A stretch of 64,000 nucleotides of DNA from an uncultured Olsenella sp. (GTDB lineage Bacteria; Actinomycetota; Coriobacteriia; Coriobacteriales; Atopobiaceae): assembly GCA_900314575.1 (NCBI GenBank), contig OMVS01000001.1, positions 1 to 64,000 on the forward strand, in the 5' to 3' direction. A program made the position numbers and the translations under genes. Below the pieces are notes generated by a model. It worked only from the letters and a program-made list of their open reading frames with translations, did not search any database and was not told where the DNA came from. Below, piece by piece: positions 51,461 to 60,568 of the stretch; the first letter of the stretch is position 1; each line of letters opens with the position of its first letter.

Positions 51461-52446
51461 TTCTCGCCTCGCTCGTAGGTGACGTAGTCGGAGCCATCCT
51501 CGCGGCCCGGTAGCGCCCGTCTGGCACCGCTCGCGCCGGCCTCCGCGGCCTTCGTGCGCGCCCCGGCCGCCTCGGCCGCCCTGAGCGCGACCTCGCGGGC
51601 TGCCGCGGCCGCAGACTCGGCGAGGCCTCCCACGCCGCCCTCCGAGAGCTCGGAGGCGACAAGGCCCGTGAGCGCCGTGCCGCCGTAGGCGACCGCGGCC
51701 CTCACGAGGAACGCGAGCGGCCCCGCTCCCCTGCAGGCCACGCGCGCGACCCCGCGGTAGGCGAAGGCCGCCGCGACGACGCCCGCGAGCCCGGCCGCGG
51801 TGAGCGCATCCTGGGTGCGGCCCCTGGCGGCCGCGACGTCGAGCGCGAGCTTGGCCTGGTTGGAGGCCATGATCGGAAGGTCCGCGCCGCGCACGAGGTC
51901 GACCGCACCAACCACGGCGTTCTCCAGGGCGCAGCGGTTGGTGAGGCGGGCCACCTCGGCGTCGCGGCAGAAGGGGAAGTTCGCCGCGGCGCAGATCGGG
52001 TCCGAGGCGTTGTCGAGCAGCCAGTCCGCGAGCTTCTCGAGAAGGGCCGGCGCTTCGGAGGCGGCTACGAGCGAGGCATAGGGCGCGAGCGCCTCCGGCA
52101 GCTCGAGCCCCGGCGCGTCGAGGGACGACTCGGCGACGACGCAGACCGGGATGCCCGAGGAGGCGTAGGCCCGCACGGCCTCGTCCTCCCCCGCCTCCGC
52201 GGGCCCCACGCAGACGAGCGCGAGGTCCGCCTGGGCGAGCTCGGTCCCGACGGCGAGCCTCGCCACACGGACCTGGGCGCCCTCCTGCTCGGGGAGGAGG
52301 CTGTCGCGCACCGCGCGCGCCAGCCAGGCGGGCGCGTCGTCCGCCACAAGAACGGAGACGGAGAGGTCGCCGGAGACGCTGCCCTGTGCCTTCAGGGCGC
52401 TGCTGACGAGCTCGGCCACGCGACCGAAGGAGACGTTTCTTGCCAT
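51457..52446 (-). CDS. hypothetical protein, unrecognised
   Basis: A 329-residue, alanine-rich protein I do not recognise. A first half (residues 1-150) with a possible Rossmann-like alternation (SVLVADDAPAWLARAV, VCVGPAEAGEDEAVRAYASSGIPVCVV) is followed by a hydrophobic helical half (CALENAVVGAVDLVRGADLPIMA, AGLAGVVAAAFAYRGVARVA, GTALTGLVA). The second half loosely recalls DUF697/YcjF-like GTPase-associated membrane regions, but no GTPase motif is seen. It overlaps the radical SAM gene by 4 bases, so it may share its function. Confidence 0.7.
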   Translation of the reverse strand: MARNVSFGRVAELVSSALKAQGSVSGDLSVSVLVADDAPAWLARAVRDSLLPEQEGAQVRVARLAVGTELAQADLALVCVGPAEAGEDEAVRAYASSGIPVCVVAESSLDAPGLELPEALAPYASLVAASEAPALLEKLADWLLDNASDPICAAANFPFCRDAEVARLTNRCALENAVVGAVDLVRGADLPIMASNQAKLALDVAAARGRTQDALTAAGLAGVVAAAFAYRGVARVACRGAGPLAFLVRAAVAYGGTALTGLVASELSEGGVGGLAESAAAAAREVALRAAEAAGARTKAAEAGASGARRALPGREDGSDYVTYERGEK

Positions 52447-52533
52447 CGCACACCTCGCAATGAAAGAGGATGACCCGAGTCCACTACTCTAGCGCAACGG
52501 CCGCGAGAGGCGCCACCGGGCGCGCGCCGCCGC

Positions 52534-53763
52534 CTAGCCGGCCTTTGTGCGGTACCTCCAGACCGACTGGATGAGCCCCATCGAGGCAAGCTGCGAGATC
52601 ATCGACGACGAGCCGAAGCTCACGAACGGCAGGGGGATGCCCGTGATGGGCATGATGCCGATGCACATCCCCACGTTCTGCAGGACCTGGAAGCCCCACA
52701 TCGCCACGACGCCCACGAGCACGAGCCTCCCGAAGACGTTGTCGAGCCGCATCGCGAGGCCGATGGTGGAGAAGAGCATGCAGGCGAAAAGGAGCAGCAG
52801 GACGAGGGCGCCCACGAAGCCGAACTCCTCGGAGAGCAGCGCGAACACGAAGTCGGTGTGCGCCTCGGGCAAGAAGCCGCTCCCCGCCTGGCTCGCGTTG
52901 CCGACCCCCTTGCCGAGAAGGCCCCCCGAGCCGACGGCTATCTTGGCCTGCTGCAGGTTGTAACCGTCGCCCGTCGGGTCCACCGAGGGGTCCATGAAGA
53001 CCACGAGGCGGTTTATCTGGTACTGCTTCAGCACGTGCGGAAGGCCGTCCGTCATCGACGTCACTACGACCAGGGCGGCGCCCACCACGATCAGCGCTAT
53101 CGTGACGAGCACCCAGCTCCTCTTCGCCCCGCCGCAGATGATGATAGCGGCCCCCGTCACGAGGACGATCAGGCCCGTGCCGAGGTCGGGCTGGGTGAGG
53201 ATCAGCAGGAACGGTACGAGCAGGGCGCCGCAGAGCTTGAGGTAGTCGGCGAGCGTGTCGATCCTGCCGTTGTACTCGGAGGTAAGCGAGGCCATGAGCA
53301 GGATGGTCACCGGCTTCGCTATCTCCGAGGGCTGGAACCTGAGCCCGATGACGGGCAGAGAGACCCAGCCCGTCATGCCGAGCGCGCTGTAGCCGAGGCC
53401 CGGGATGGAGGGCATCAGCATCAGCGCCACGTCGAGCACGAAGAGCGCCCTGGTCATGCCAGCGAACTGCCGGTAGTCGTAGCGCCAGACGAGCGCGGCG
53501 ACGACGAGCCCCATCGCGATGCCCAGGACGTGGCGCGGGAAGGACGCCTCGCTGATGGTGAGCGACGCGGACCAGATGACCACGGCGCCGAATGCCACGA
53601 CGAGCAGGTTGGGGACGAGCTCCGCGAGGTAGAGGCCGCCGAGCCGCCCGCGCCTCTGGAGCCTGGTGCCCTGCGTGCCGAACCTGGTGAGCGCGGACTC
53701 GAGCGCCGACGCGATCGAGCCGAGGGCCGACCCGAGGTCCCTCACGGCCGAGTTGTCTGCCAC
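52534..53763 (-). CDS. rodA: rod shape-determining protein RodA
   Basis: A 409-residue SEDS-family glycosyltransferase with about ten membrane segments. KPVTILLMASLTSEY and QPDLGTGLIVLVTGAAIIICGG are conserved, as is LPFVSFGSSSMISQLASMGL. With PBP2 it polymerises peptidoglycan in elongation. It follows mrdA by 9 bases in the mreBCD-mrdA-rodA cluster. The first ~35 residues are polar and longer than usual. Confidence 0.95.
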   Translation of the reverse strand: MADNSAVRDLGSALGSIASALESALTRFGTQGTRLQRRGRLGGLYLAELVPNLLVVAFGAVVIWSASLTISEASFPRHVLGIAMGLVVAALVWRYDYRQFAGMTRALFVLDVALMLMPSIPGLGYSALGMTGWVSLPVIGLRFQPSEIAKPVTILLMASLTSEYNGRIDTLADYLKLCGALLVPFLLILTQPDLGTGLIVLVTGAAIIICGGAKRSWVLVTIALIVVGAALVVVTSMTDGLPHVLKQYQINRLVVFMDPSVDPTGDGYNLQQAKIAVGSGGLLGKGVGNASQAGSGFLPEAHTDFVFALLSEEFGFVGALVLLLLFACMLFSTIGLAMRLDNVFGRLVLVGVVAMWGFQVLQNVGMCIGIMPITGIPLPFVSFGSSSMISQLASMGLIQSVWRYRTKAG

Positions 53764-53772
53764 TCCTGCCTC

Positions 53773-55818
53773 CTAGTCGCCCGACGTGATGCCCGCCATG
53801 ACCTGGAGCTCGTCGTCGGGGGCGTTGTATATGGCGCCGAGGACGTCCCTGACCACGTACATGGCGGAGTACCCGCCCCAGGTCGCGTTCTCGAGCGCGC
53901 TCGCAATTACGTACTTGGGGTCGTCCGCGGGGGCGTACACCACGAACCAGCCGGTCGGCTGGTGCCCGCTCCTCTCTGCGGTGCCCGACTTGCCCGCGAC
54001 GGAGACGGGCAGGCCCGCGAAGTGCTTGGTCTGGTACTCCGACTCCTCGGTGATGACGCCGACGAGGCCTGCCTCGACGAGCTTGCGGTAGGCCTCGCTC
54101 TCCTCGCAGCTCCTGAGGACGCTGGGCTTGTACTCCATCACAGAGCCCGTACCGGTCTGCGACTTGACGCACTTGAGGACGTGGGGCGTCCACACGTCTC
54201 CCCCGTTGGCGATCGAGGCGTAGACGCACGCCATCTGCAGCGGCGTGACGAGCAGGTCGCCCTGGCCGATGGAGAGGTTGACGTAGTCGCCGCCCTTCCA
54301 CTGGCGGTCCTCCTCCGGGAACGAGCTGTAGTAGTCGTACTTCCAGGCGGCGTCAGGCACGCGGCCCGCGCTCTCCCCCGGCAGGTCGATCCCCTCCAGC
54401 GAGCCGAGCCCGTATTCGCGGAACTTCTCCTGCATGCCGTCGTTATTGGAGGAGGCGAGGTAGTAGCCCTTGCCGATCTCGTAGAAGACGACGTCGCAGG
54501 AGTAGGTGATGCCCGTCTGGAGGGTCATCGTGCCGTGCCCCGTCTTCTGCCAGCACCACTTGCCCGACGCCTGCCCCAGGCCGGTCCACCACCCCGCGCA
54601 GTAGTAGGTGGAGGACGGCGTCGCGATCCCGTCGTCGAGCGCGGCGAAGGTCGTCAGGGGCTTGATGGTCGAGGCGGAGGGGTAGGTGCCCGATATCGCC
54701 CGGTTGACCAGCGGGTAGTCGTTCTCCTCCGACCCGAGGCTCTCCCAGTCGTCGTTGGAGATCCCGCCCACGAAGATGTTGGGCGAGAAGTTCGGGCGGC
54801 TCGCCATCGCGAGCACCTCCCCGTTGGTCGCGTCCAGGACCACGACGGAGCCGGACTTGCACTCGGCGCTCACCGAGCTCCGGAGCGCCTTGATCACGGA
54901 GTCGAGGGCGGCCTCCGCGGCCTTCTGGAGGTTCGCGTCGAGCGTGAGCACGACGTCGGAGCCGCTCCTGGGCGCGACCGTGGAGGAGTAGTCGAGGACG
55001 TTGCCCTTCGCGTCGACGTAGACCACCTGCTCGCCCCGCACGCCCTGCAGCACGCTCTCGTACTGGTACTCCACACCCGACTGGCCGACCGTGTCTCCCG
55101 TCTGGTACTTGATCGCGCCCTCGTCCTCGTTCTCCTGCGAGGCCTTGAGCTGCTCTGTCGTGACCGTGCCGGTGTAGCCCACCACGTGGGAGGCGAGGCT
55201 TCCGAGCGGGTAGTAGCGCACCGTCCGCTCCTCGACCGAGACGCCCTGGAAGAGGTCGGGGTGCTCGCCGATGTAGGCGACGACGCGCCGCGAGACGTCG
55301 CGCGCCACCGTCCTCGAGGCCTGGGCGCCCTGGGTCTGGTCCTCGATGCTGCGCTTGACGGCCATGTAGGGCATGCCGATGAGGTTGCCCAGCAGCTGCA
55401 GCTCCACGTCGTCGTTCGCCACGTCCGGGTCCGCCACCACCGTGAGGCTGGGACGGTTGGACACGATCTCCACGCCGTTGCGATCGAGGATGCGACCACG
55501 CGGCGCCGAGAGCGATATGGTCCTCGTGCGGTTGGACTCCGCCTGGCTCGTGTACTCGTCGCCCGAGAGGAGCTGCATCGACCAGATTCTGCCGATGAGA
55601 ACGACGAAGACCCCGGCGATGACGCCGGCGAGGCCCACGAGACGCCCCTTGATGCTTGAGCCGCCGGACCCGTCCGTACCGCCGGCGGCCTTCGGCGCGG
55701 CCCCGCCGATGTCGAAGGTGAAGCGCGCGTCGCCCTTGCTGTGGAAGACGAAGGCGAGCACGCCCGCCACGACGAGGCAGACGACCACGACGACGAGGAG
55801 GACCCTGAGCGCCATCAC
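53773..55818 (-). CDS. mrdA: penicillin-binding protein 2
   Basis: A 681-residue class B PBP. The dimerisation domain (RTRTISLSAPRGRILDRNGVEIV) is followed by the transpeptidase domain with the active-site serine in SASTIKPL, SCD in TYSCDVVFYEIG and KSGT in VAGKSGTAERSG. Two hydrophobic segments lie at the N terminus (about residues 4-25 and 60-78) instead of one. The start is a GTG at 55818, followed at once by an ATG. It works with RodA. The longest gap to its neighbours is 9 bases. Confidence 0.95.
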   Translation of the reverse strand: MMALRVLLVVVVVCLVVAGVLAFVFHSKGDARFTFDIGGAAPKAAGGTDGSGGSSIKGRLVGLAGVIAGVFVVLIGRIWSMQLLSGDEYTSQAESNRTRTISLSAPRGRILDRNGVEIVSNRPSLTVVADPDVANDDVELQLLGNLIGMPYMAVKRSIEDQTQGAQASRTVARDVSRRVVAYIGEHPDLFQGVSVEERTVRYYPLGSLASHVVGYTGTVTTEQLKASQENEDEGAIKYQTGDTVGQSGVEYQYESVLQGVRGEQVVYVDAKGNVLDYSSTVAPRSGSDVVLTLDANLQKAAEAALDSVIKALRSSVSAECKSGSVVVLDATNGEVLAMASRPNFSPNIFVGGISNDDWESLGSEENDYPLVNRAISGTYPSASTIKPLTTFAALDDGIATPSSTYYCAGWWTGLGQASGKWCWQKTGHGTMTLQTGITYSCDVVFYEIGKGYYLASSNNDGMQEKFREYGLGSLEGIDLPGESAGRVPDAAWKYDYYSSFPEEDRQWKGGDYVNLSIGQGDLLVTPLQMACVYASIANGGDVWTPHVLKCVKSQTGTGSVMEYKPSVLRSCEESEAYRKLVEAGLVGVITEESEYQTKHFAGLPVSVAGKSGTAERSGHQPTGWFVVYAPADDPKYVIASALENATWGGYSAMYVVRDVLGAIYNAPDDELQVMAGITSGD

Positions 55819-55819
55819 G

Positions 55820-56368
55820 CTAGAGTCCCTTTACGCTGTAGTGGGACCCGCGGCGCGGCCGAGCGCTCACGCCGCCGGCCGCGTCCTTCGTGAAGTGGTG
55901 GTTGAAGGGTAGGTACGCCACGAACGTCAGGGCATAGGAGGGAAGCGTCCTCATCACGACGACGTCGAAGAGCGAACCGGCCTGGCCCATGGCGAGCATC
56001 GCAAGGTGGTAGACGAAGATCACGACGAGCGACGATATGGCGAAGCTCGAGAGGCATGCCGCCGCGCCGTCCGAGAAGCGGTTGCGCTCCTCGAGGCCCA
56101 GCACGTAGGAGGTCAGCGTCAGGAGCAGCGCCACTAGCCCGACGGGGCCTGTCGTGGAGAGGTCGAAGACGAGCCCGGCGAAGAAGCTGTAGACGACCCC
56201 CCTGCGGCCGCCGACGAGCAGCGAAATGCAGAACGCGAAGATCACCGCGAAGTTGAACCGCCCCGACCCGAAGGCGAGGTTTGGGGCGAGGGCCAGCTGC
56301 AGGACGAAGCAGAGGGCGGCCAGCGCGACGTTGCCGTACCTGCTCCTGTTGGCGTCCTTCTTCTGCAT
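55820..56368 (-). CDS. mreD: rod shape-determining protein MreD
   Basis: A 182-residue membrane protein with about five membrane segments and the MreD-like LVFDLSTTGPVGLVALLLTLTSYVLG motif. It belongs to the elongasome scaffold with MreC and MreB. The family is poorly conserved; the position between mreC and mrdA decides the call. Confidence 0.9.
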   Translation of the reverse strand: MQKKDANRSRYGNVALAALCFVLQLALAPNLAFGSGRFNFAVIFAFCISLLVGGRRGVVYSFFAGLVFDLSTTGPVGLVALLLTLTSYVLGLEERNRFSDGAAACLSSFAISSLVVIFVYHLAMLAMGQAGSLFDVVVMRTLPSYALTFVAYLPFNHHFTKDAAGGVSARPRRGSHYSVKGL

Positions 56369-56377
56369 TGTCCCCCC

Positions 56378-57448
56378 CTATCCCTGGTCCGAGGTGCCCG
56401 AGGCCGTCGTGGACGTGCCCTTCGCGGAGCCGTGCGCCGCGGAGCCGTCCGAGGCGCCCTTCGACGTGGCGGTCGTTGCGGACGAGGAAGTAGAGCCTGC
56501 CGTCGAGGAGCCCTGCTTCGTGCTCGTGCCCGACTCTTGGGCGTCCGCGTCCGCGATGTCGCCCGCCGTGGCCTGCTGGTCGCTCGAGAGCGACGTAATG
56601 ACGAGCACCTCCTCCAGGTTCTCGGGGTTCGCGAAGAGCTTGACCTCGATCGTGTAGTAGAGGGCGCCTGCCGCCTTGGAGACGCTCGTCACCTCTCCGA
56701 CCGGAAGCCCCTTGGGAAAGACGCCGCCGAGGCCGCTTGTCACGACCGTGTCGCCGACGTTCACCGTCTGGTCGAGCCTGATGAGGGAGAGCCTGACCGT
56801 CCCGTCGGGTGAGCCTTCGATCATGCCCTGGGCTCGGCTGGACTGGACCATGGCCGAGATGGACGAGTTCTCGTCGCTCAGGAGCCGGACGGTAGAGGAG
56901 GTCGGCGAGCACTCCGAGATCTGGCCGACGGCACCGTTGGCGTCGACGACGCACATGCCGACCGCCAGCCCCGCCGTCGAGCCCTTGTCGATCGTGACGG
57001 TGTCGCTCCAGGAGTCCGCCGAGGACCCTATGACGGAGGCTGCGACCGACGTGAGGTTGTAGCTGCTCTGTACGTTCAGGAGCTGCTCGAGCCTGCTCGC
57101 GGTCTGCTGGGCCTCCTCCAGCTCAGCGTTCTTCGACTTGAGGCTGGCGTTCTCCGCCTCGAGGTCGGAGAGCGTCCGCTCGTCGGCCGTCAGGTTGTGA
57201 AAGACGTTCGCCATCCCGTTGAACGGCAGGCTCGCGACCGCGCCGACGTAGCGAACGGGCGTCGTCACAACACCGAAGACGCTCCTCACGCCCGTGAAGA
57301 AGCCCGAGCCCGCCTCCTGGCTGCTGAGCGTGAACATGAAGAGCGACACCACAACGAGCAGCACGGTCGTGAGACCGGCTCCGCTGTTCGTCTCGGTCCT
57401 CCTGAAGCCGCTGGTGCTGCGGGGCTTCGAGCCCCCCATCCTAGGCAT
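56378..57448 (-). CDS. mreC: rod shape-determining protein MreC
   Basis: A 356-residue protein with an N-terminal membrane segment (about residues 23-43), a coiled coil of the LSDLEAENASLKSKNAELEEAQ type and the two β-barrel domains (ASVIGSSADSWSDTVTIDKGS, VGMCVVDANGAVGQI, VVTSGLGGVFPKGLPVGEV). The last ~60 residues are a serine/threonine/alanine/glycine-rich tail with low complexity, longer than in most MreC. Confidence 0.94.
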   Translation of the reverse strand: MPRMGGSKPRSTSGFRRTETNSGAGLTTVLLVVVSLFMFTLSSQEAGSGFFTGVRSVFGVVTTPVRYVGAVASLPFNGMANVFHNLTADERTLSDLEAENASLKSKNAELEEAQQTASRLEQLLNVQSSYNLTSVAASVIGSSADSWSDTVTIDKGSTAGLAVGMCVVDANGAVGQISECSPTSSTVRLLSDENSSISAMVQSSRAQGMIEGSPDGTVRLSLIRLDQTVNVGDTVVTSGLGGVFPKGLPVGEVTSVSKAAGALYYTIEVKLFANPENLEEVLVITSLSSDQQATAGDIADADAQESGTSTKQGSSTAGSTSSSATTATSKGASDGSAAHGSAKGTSTTASGTSDQG

Positions 57449-57463
57449 AGGCGACCCTCTGCC

Positions 57464-58507
57464 CTACAGGCCCGCGCTCTGGACGAAGCCACCCGAGAGG
57501 GCGTTGGCCTCAAGGACCTTCGCGCAGCCGTTGACGACGTTCTCGAGGGCTGTGGGGCTCACGTTGACGGGCACGCCCGTCTCGTCCCTCAGTCTCTGGT
57601 CGAGCCCGCGGAGGAGCCCACCGCCGCCGGTCAGGAGGATGCCGTAGTACATGAGGTCGCTCGCGAGGTCGGGCGGGGTCGCGTCGAGCGCGTCGCGCAC
57701 CGTCTTGGTGACCTCGTCCAGCGGCTTGTCGAGCGCCCGGCGTATCTCCTCGCTCTCGATGCGGACGGTCTTGGGCATGCCGCTCATGACGTCGCGTCCG
57801 TTCACCTCGACGTCGAGCTCCTCGGCGAGGGGAGCCGCCGAACCGACCTTAATCTTGATGTCCTCGGCGGTGCGTTCGCCGATGGCGAGGTTGTAGACGT
57901 CACGGACGTGCTCGAGAATCGTCTGGTCGAACTCGTCGCCTGCGGTCCGTAGCGACTTCGAGACGACGATGCCACCCATGGCGATGACGGCGACCTCGGT
58001 CGTGCCGCCGCCGATGTCGACGACCATGGATCCGGTCGGGTCCTCGATGGGCAGGTCCGCGCCGATGGCGGCGGCCATGGGCTCCTCGATGAGGTAGGCC
58101 TGGCGCGCGCCTGCCTGGATGGTCGCCTCGAAGACCGCGCGCTTCTCGACCGAGGTGACGCCCGAGGGCACGCAGATGACGACGCGGGGGCGCGGCGACC
58201 AGGGGTAGCGGTGCGGCCGCGCCTTCTCGATGAAGTAGCGGAGCATGACCTCGGTCACGTCGAAGTCCGCTATGACGCCATCCTTGAGCGGGCGCTCCGC
58301 GATGATCGAGCCAGGCGTCCGGCCGATCATGCGCTTGGCGTCGGCACCGACCGCGAGCACGCGGTCCTCGTTCTTGTCGATCGCCACGACCGACGGCTCG
58401 TTGAGCACGATGCCCTGCCCCCTCGCGGAGACGAGCGTGTTTGCCGTACCGAGGTCGATCGCGAGGTCTCCCCCGTACTCGCTGAACACTGTGTCGAAAA
58501 ACGCCAT
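57464..58507 (-). CDS. mreB: actin-like rod shape protein MreB
   Basis: A 347-residue actin homologue: DLAIDLGTANTLV and VDIGGGTTEVAVIAMGGIV are the phosphate loops, and GILLTGGGGLLRGLD is the C-terminal nucleotide motif. It forms membrane-associated filaments that guide elongation. It is 15 bases before mreC. Confidence 0.97.
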   Translation of the reverse strand: MAFFDTVFSEYGGDLAIDLGTANTLVSARGQGIVLNEPSVVAIDKNEDRVLAVGADAKRMIGRTPGSIIAERPLKDGVIADFDVTEVMLRYFIEKARPHRYPWSPRPRVVICVPSGVTSVEKRAVFEATIQAGARQAYLIEEPMAAAIGADLPIEDPTGSMVVDIGGGTTEVAVIAMGGIVVSKSLRTAGDEFDQTILEHVRDVYNLAIGERTAEDIKIKVGSAAPLAEELDVEVNGRDVMSGMPKTVRIESEEIRRALDKPLDEVTKTVRDALDATPPDLASDLMYYGILLTGGGGLLRGLDQRLRDETGVPVNVSPTALENVVNGCAKVLEANALSGGFVQSAGL

Positions 58508-58556
58508 TGCTCCCTATCCTTACCGCGGGACCTGCCCCGAGAAAGAGCTGCTACGA

Positions 58557-59882
58557 CTAGTTGGAAGAGACGGTCCCCGTGGTGGTGGAGCTGCCGTCCT
58601 GGGAGGCGAAGTTGGGCGTGACGCTCTCGACCTTCCAGCCGGCGCCGTCACGGGTCAGCTCGACGGTGTACGACTGCGCCCCGCCCTGGGAGAGCGTGGC
58701 GGTCACCATCACGGTGGAGCTCTTCATGGAGCGGTTCACACCGTTGATCGTGAGCGTCGCGTTCATGGGCAGGATCGCCTCTATCTGGCTCGCGTCCGCC
58801 TCGGAGACATCGGCGGCAATGTAGGCCCCGACGTCACCACGGTCGGACTTCGCGGCGAAGAGCTCCTGGACGACGGTCTCCTGCGTGGGCAGGCCAAAGC
58901 CACGCCAGTACGCGAGACCGCAGATGCCGCCGCAGACGATCACGATGATGATCAGCACGGCGAGGACCTTGCGGCCGCGATGGCGCTTCTTGCGCTCGCT
59001 CTTGCGGCGCTTGCGGTCGTCCTCCATGAGCTGCTCCTCCGTGACGGAGAAGAAGCCGGTGTCCTCGGGGGACGGCATGAGATTGCCCGTGGTCTCGCCG
59101 GTCGGGTCGAGCGGATCGAAGGAGACGGGGCCGTAGCCGGCGGCCGCGAGGAAGTTGTCCGTGTCGGAGGGCCTGTTGGCGCCCTTCGCGGCGACTGCGT
59201 TGCGCGCAGCGTCGAAGGATGCCTGCGCCTCGGGCGCGAGCACGTAGGTCCCGTCCGCCGTAGCGTGCGTGAACGCATCCACCGCCTCGCTCATGCGGTT
59301 GGCGGCAACGTAGGCGAGCGCCAGCTCGCAGTAGATCGCGTTCTGGTTCTGGACCATCGTGGAGAAGTCGAGGGCAGTGCGATACGACTCGATTGCGTCC
59401 GTCGGGCGCCCGAGCTCCATGAAGCAGTCGCCGAGCTTCCGCAAGGCCTCGCAGGGGTCCGGGTTGCTCTCGTCGATCGCGGCGTTGCGGTACGCGATGC
59501 CCGCGCTGCGGACGTCGCCCAGGGCGGCATAGGCCGCGCCGAGGGCGAGGTAGGCCTTGTAGGGGGTCTTGTAGCTGGCATCCTGGGTCGCCGCGGACAG
59601 GCTGTTGACCGCCTCGTCCAGGCGGCCGGCAGCGATGAGGGCGCGCCCGCGGTTGGTGCTGAGCGCCCCCTTCTTGCCGTAGGAGTCATCTGCAAGCGCG
59701 TCGGCGTAGGCTGCGGCCGCGTCCTCGAAGCGGTGCAGCTTCATCAGGGCGTTGCCACGGAGGTGGTCCGCACGGCCGGAGGCCTCCCCCGCCGACTTGG
59801 CCTGGGCGAGCTGCATGGCGGCCAGACTCCAGTTGCCCTTCTGGTAGGCGGCGACCCCCGCCTCAAACATCTGCTGATTCAA
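58557..59882 (-). CDS. TPR protein with C-terminal membrane anchor and sensor-like domain
   Basis: A 441-residue protein. Residues 1-225 are about six tetratricopeptide repeats (GVAAYQKGNWSLAAMQLAQ, NALMKLHRFEDAAAAYADAL, and so on). They are followed by a basic patch RKRRKSERKKRHRGRK, one membrane segment (about 309-331), and ~110 residues outside it ending DGSSTTTGTVSSN. The start is a TTG at 59882 with AGGAGG five bases upstream. It is 49 bases before mreB. The TPR half would be cytosolic. The role is unknown; elongasome-linked function is a guess from position. Confidence 0.8.
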   Translation of the reverse strand: MNQQMFEAGVAAYQKGNWSLAAMQLAQAKSAGEASGRADHLRGNALMKLHRFEDAAAAYADALADDSYGKKGALSTNRGRALIAAGRLDEAVNSLSAATQDASYKTPYKAYLALGAAYAALGDVRSAGIAYRNAAIDESNPDPCEALRKLGDCFMELGRPTDAIESYRTALDFSTMVQNQNAIYCELALAYVAANRMSEAVDAFTHATADGTYVLAPEAQASFDAARNAVAAKGANRPSDTDNFLAAAGYGPVSFDPLDPTGETTGNLMPSPEDTGFFSVTEEQLMEDDRKRRKSERKKRHRGRKVLAVLIIIVIVCGGICGLAYWRGFGLPTQETVVQELFAAKSDRGDVGAYIAADVSEADASQIEAILPMNATLTINGVNRSMKSSTVMVTATLSQGGAQSYTVELTRDGAGWKVESVTPNFASQDGSSTTTGTVSSN

Positions 59883-59907
59883 CCTGTCCTCCTATGTGAG
59901 CCGACGC

Positions 59908-60456
59908 CTAGGCCTCTCGGTGCTCGATCCTGATCGACCTGATGAGGTCACCGGCCCTGAGCTGGCCGATGACGTCTTTCCCCGCGACCGTCTGGCCGAA
60001 CACCGTGTAGCCGGAGTCAAGGGAGTGCTGGGGCCCCAGGCAGAGGTAGAACTGGGAGCCCGCGGAGTCGGGGTTCTGGGAACGAGCCATCGCGAGGGCA
60101 CCGTCGTCGTGGCGATTCCTCGGGTTGGTCGTGAACTCCTGGCGGATGCGGTACCCGGGGCCGCCCGTACCGGGATAGCCGTCCGGGCCCCTGCGGCCTG
60201 CGACCACGTCCTCCGCGGACATGTCGCGCGTGTTGGGGTCGCCGCCCTGGATGACGAAGCCGGGCACGTAGCGATGGAACTTGAGTCCGTCGTAGAAGCC
60301 GGACAGCGCCAGCTCGCAGAAGTTCGCCACGTGAATCGGGGCACCCTCCCCGTCGAGGGCGACCTCCACCACGCCCTTGGACGTGTCTATGACTGCGACC
60401 TCGTCGCCCTTGACCTCGTACTCCGGCGTGTAGAGGGGCTCTCCGAACAGACCCAT
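59908..60456 (-). CDS. cyclophilin-type peptidyl-prolyl isomerase
   Basis: A 182-residue cyclophilin: FHRYVPGFVIQGGDPN, GALAMARSQNPDSAGSQFYLCLG and YTVFGQTVAGKDV are the active-site segments. No signal peptide or membrane segment is present, so it is probably cytosolic and helps proline isomerisation. ATG at 60456 with GGAT upstream follows a 30-base leader after a promoter. It is 25 bases from the TPR gene. Confidence 0.94.
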   Translation of the reverse strand: MGLFGEPLYTPEYEVKGDEVAVIDTSKGVVEVALDGEGAPIHVANFCELALSGFYDGLKFHRYVPGFVIQGGDPNTRDMSAEDVVAGRRGPDGYPGTGGPGYRIRQEFTTNPRNRHDDGALAMARSQNPDSAGSQFYLCLGPQHSLDSGYTVFGQTVAGKDVIGQLRAGDLIRSIRIEHREA

Positions 60457-60500
60457 GCCAATCCTTTCGCATCAAGCGCGCACACCTTGCGCTGTGCGCC

Positions 60501-60509
60501 ATTTTATCA
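60501..60509 (-). promoter_or_regulatory. extended -10 promoter for the cyclophilin gene
   Basis: TGATAAAAT on the minus strand lies about 45 bases before the cyclophilin ATG. -35 is weak. Confidence 0.5.
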
Positions 60510-60568
60510 GCCTGCCCAACCGTTCACACATTGAGCAGACGCGGCTATCAACTATACACGGCGCCGCG

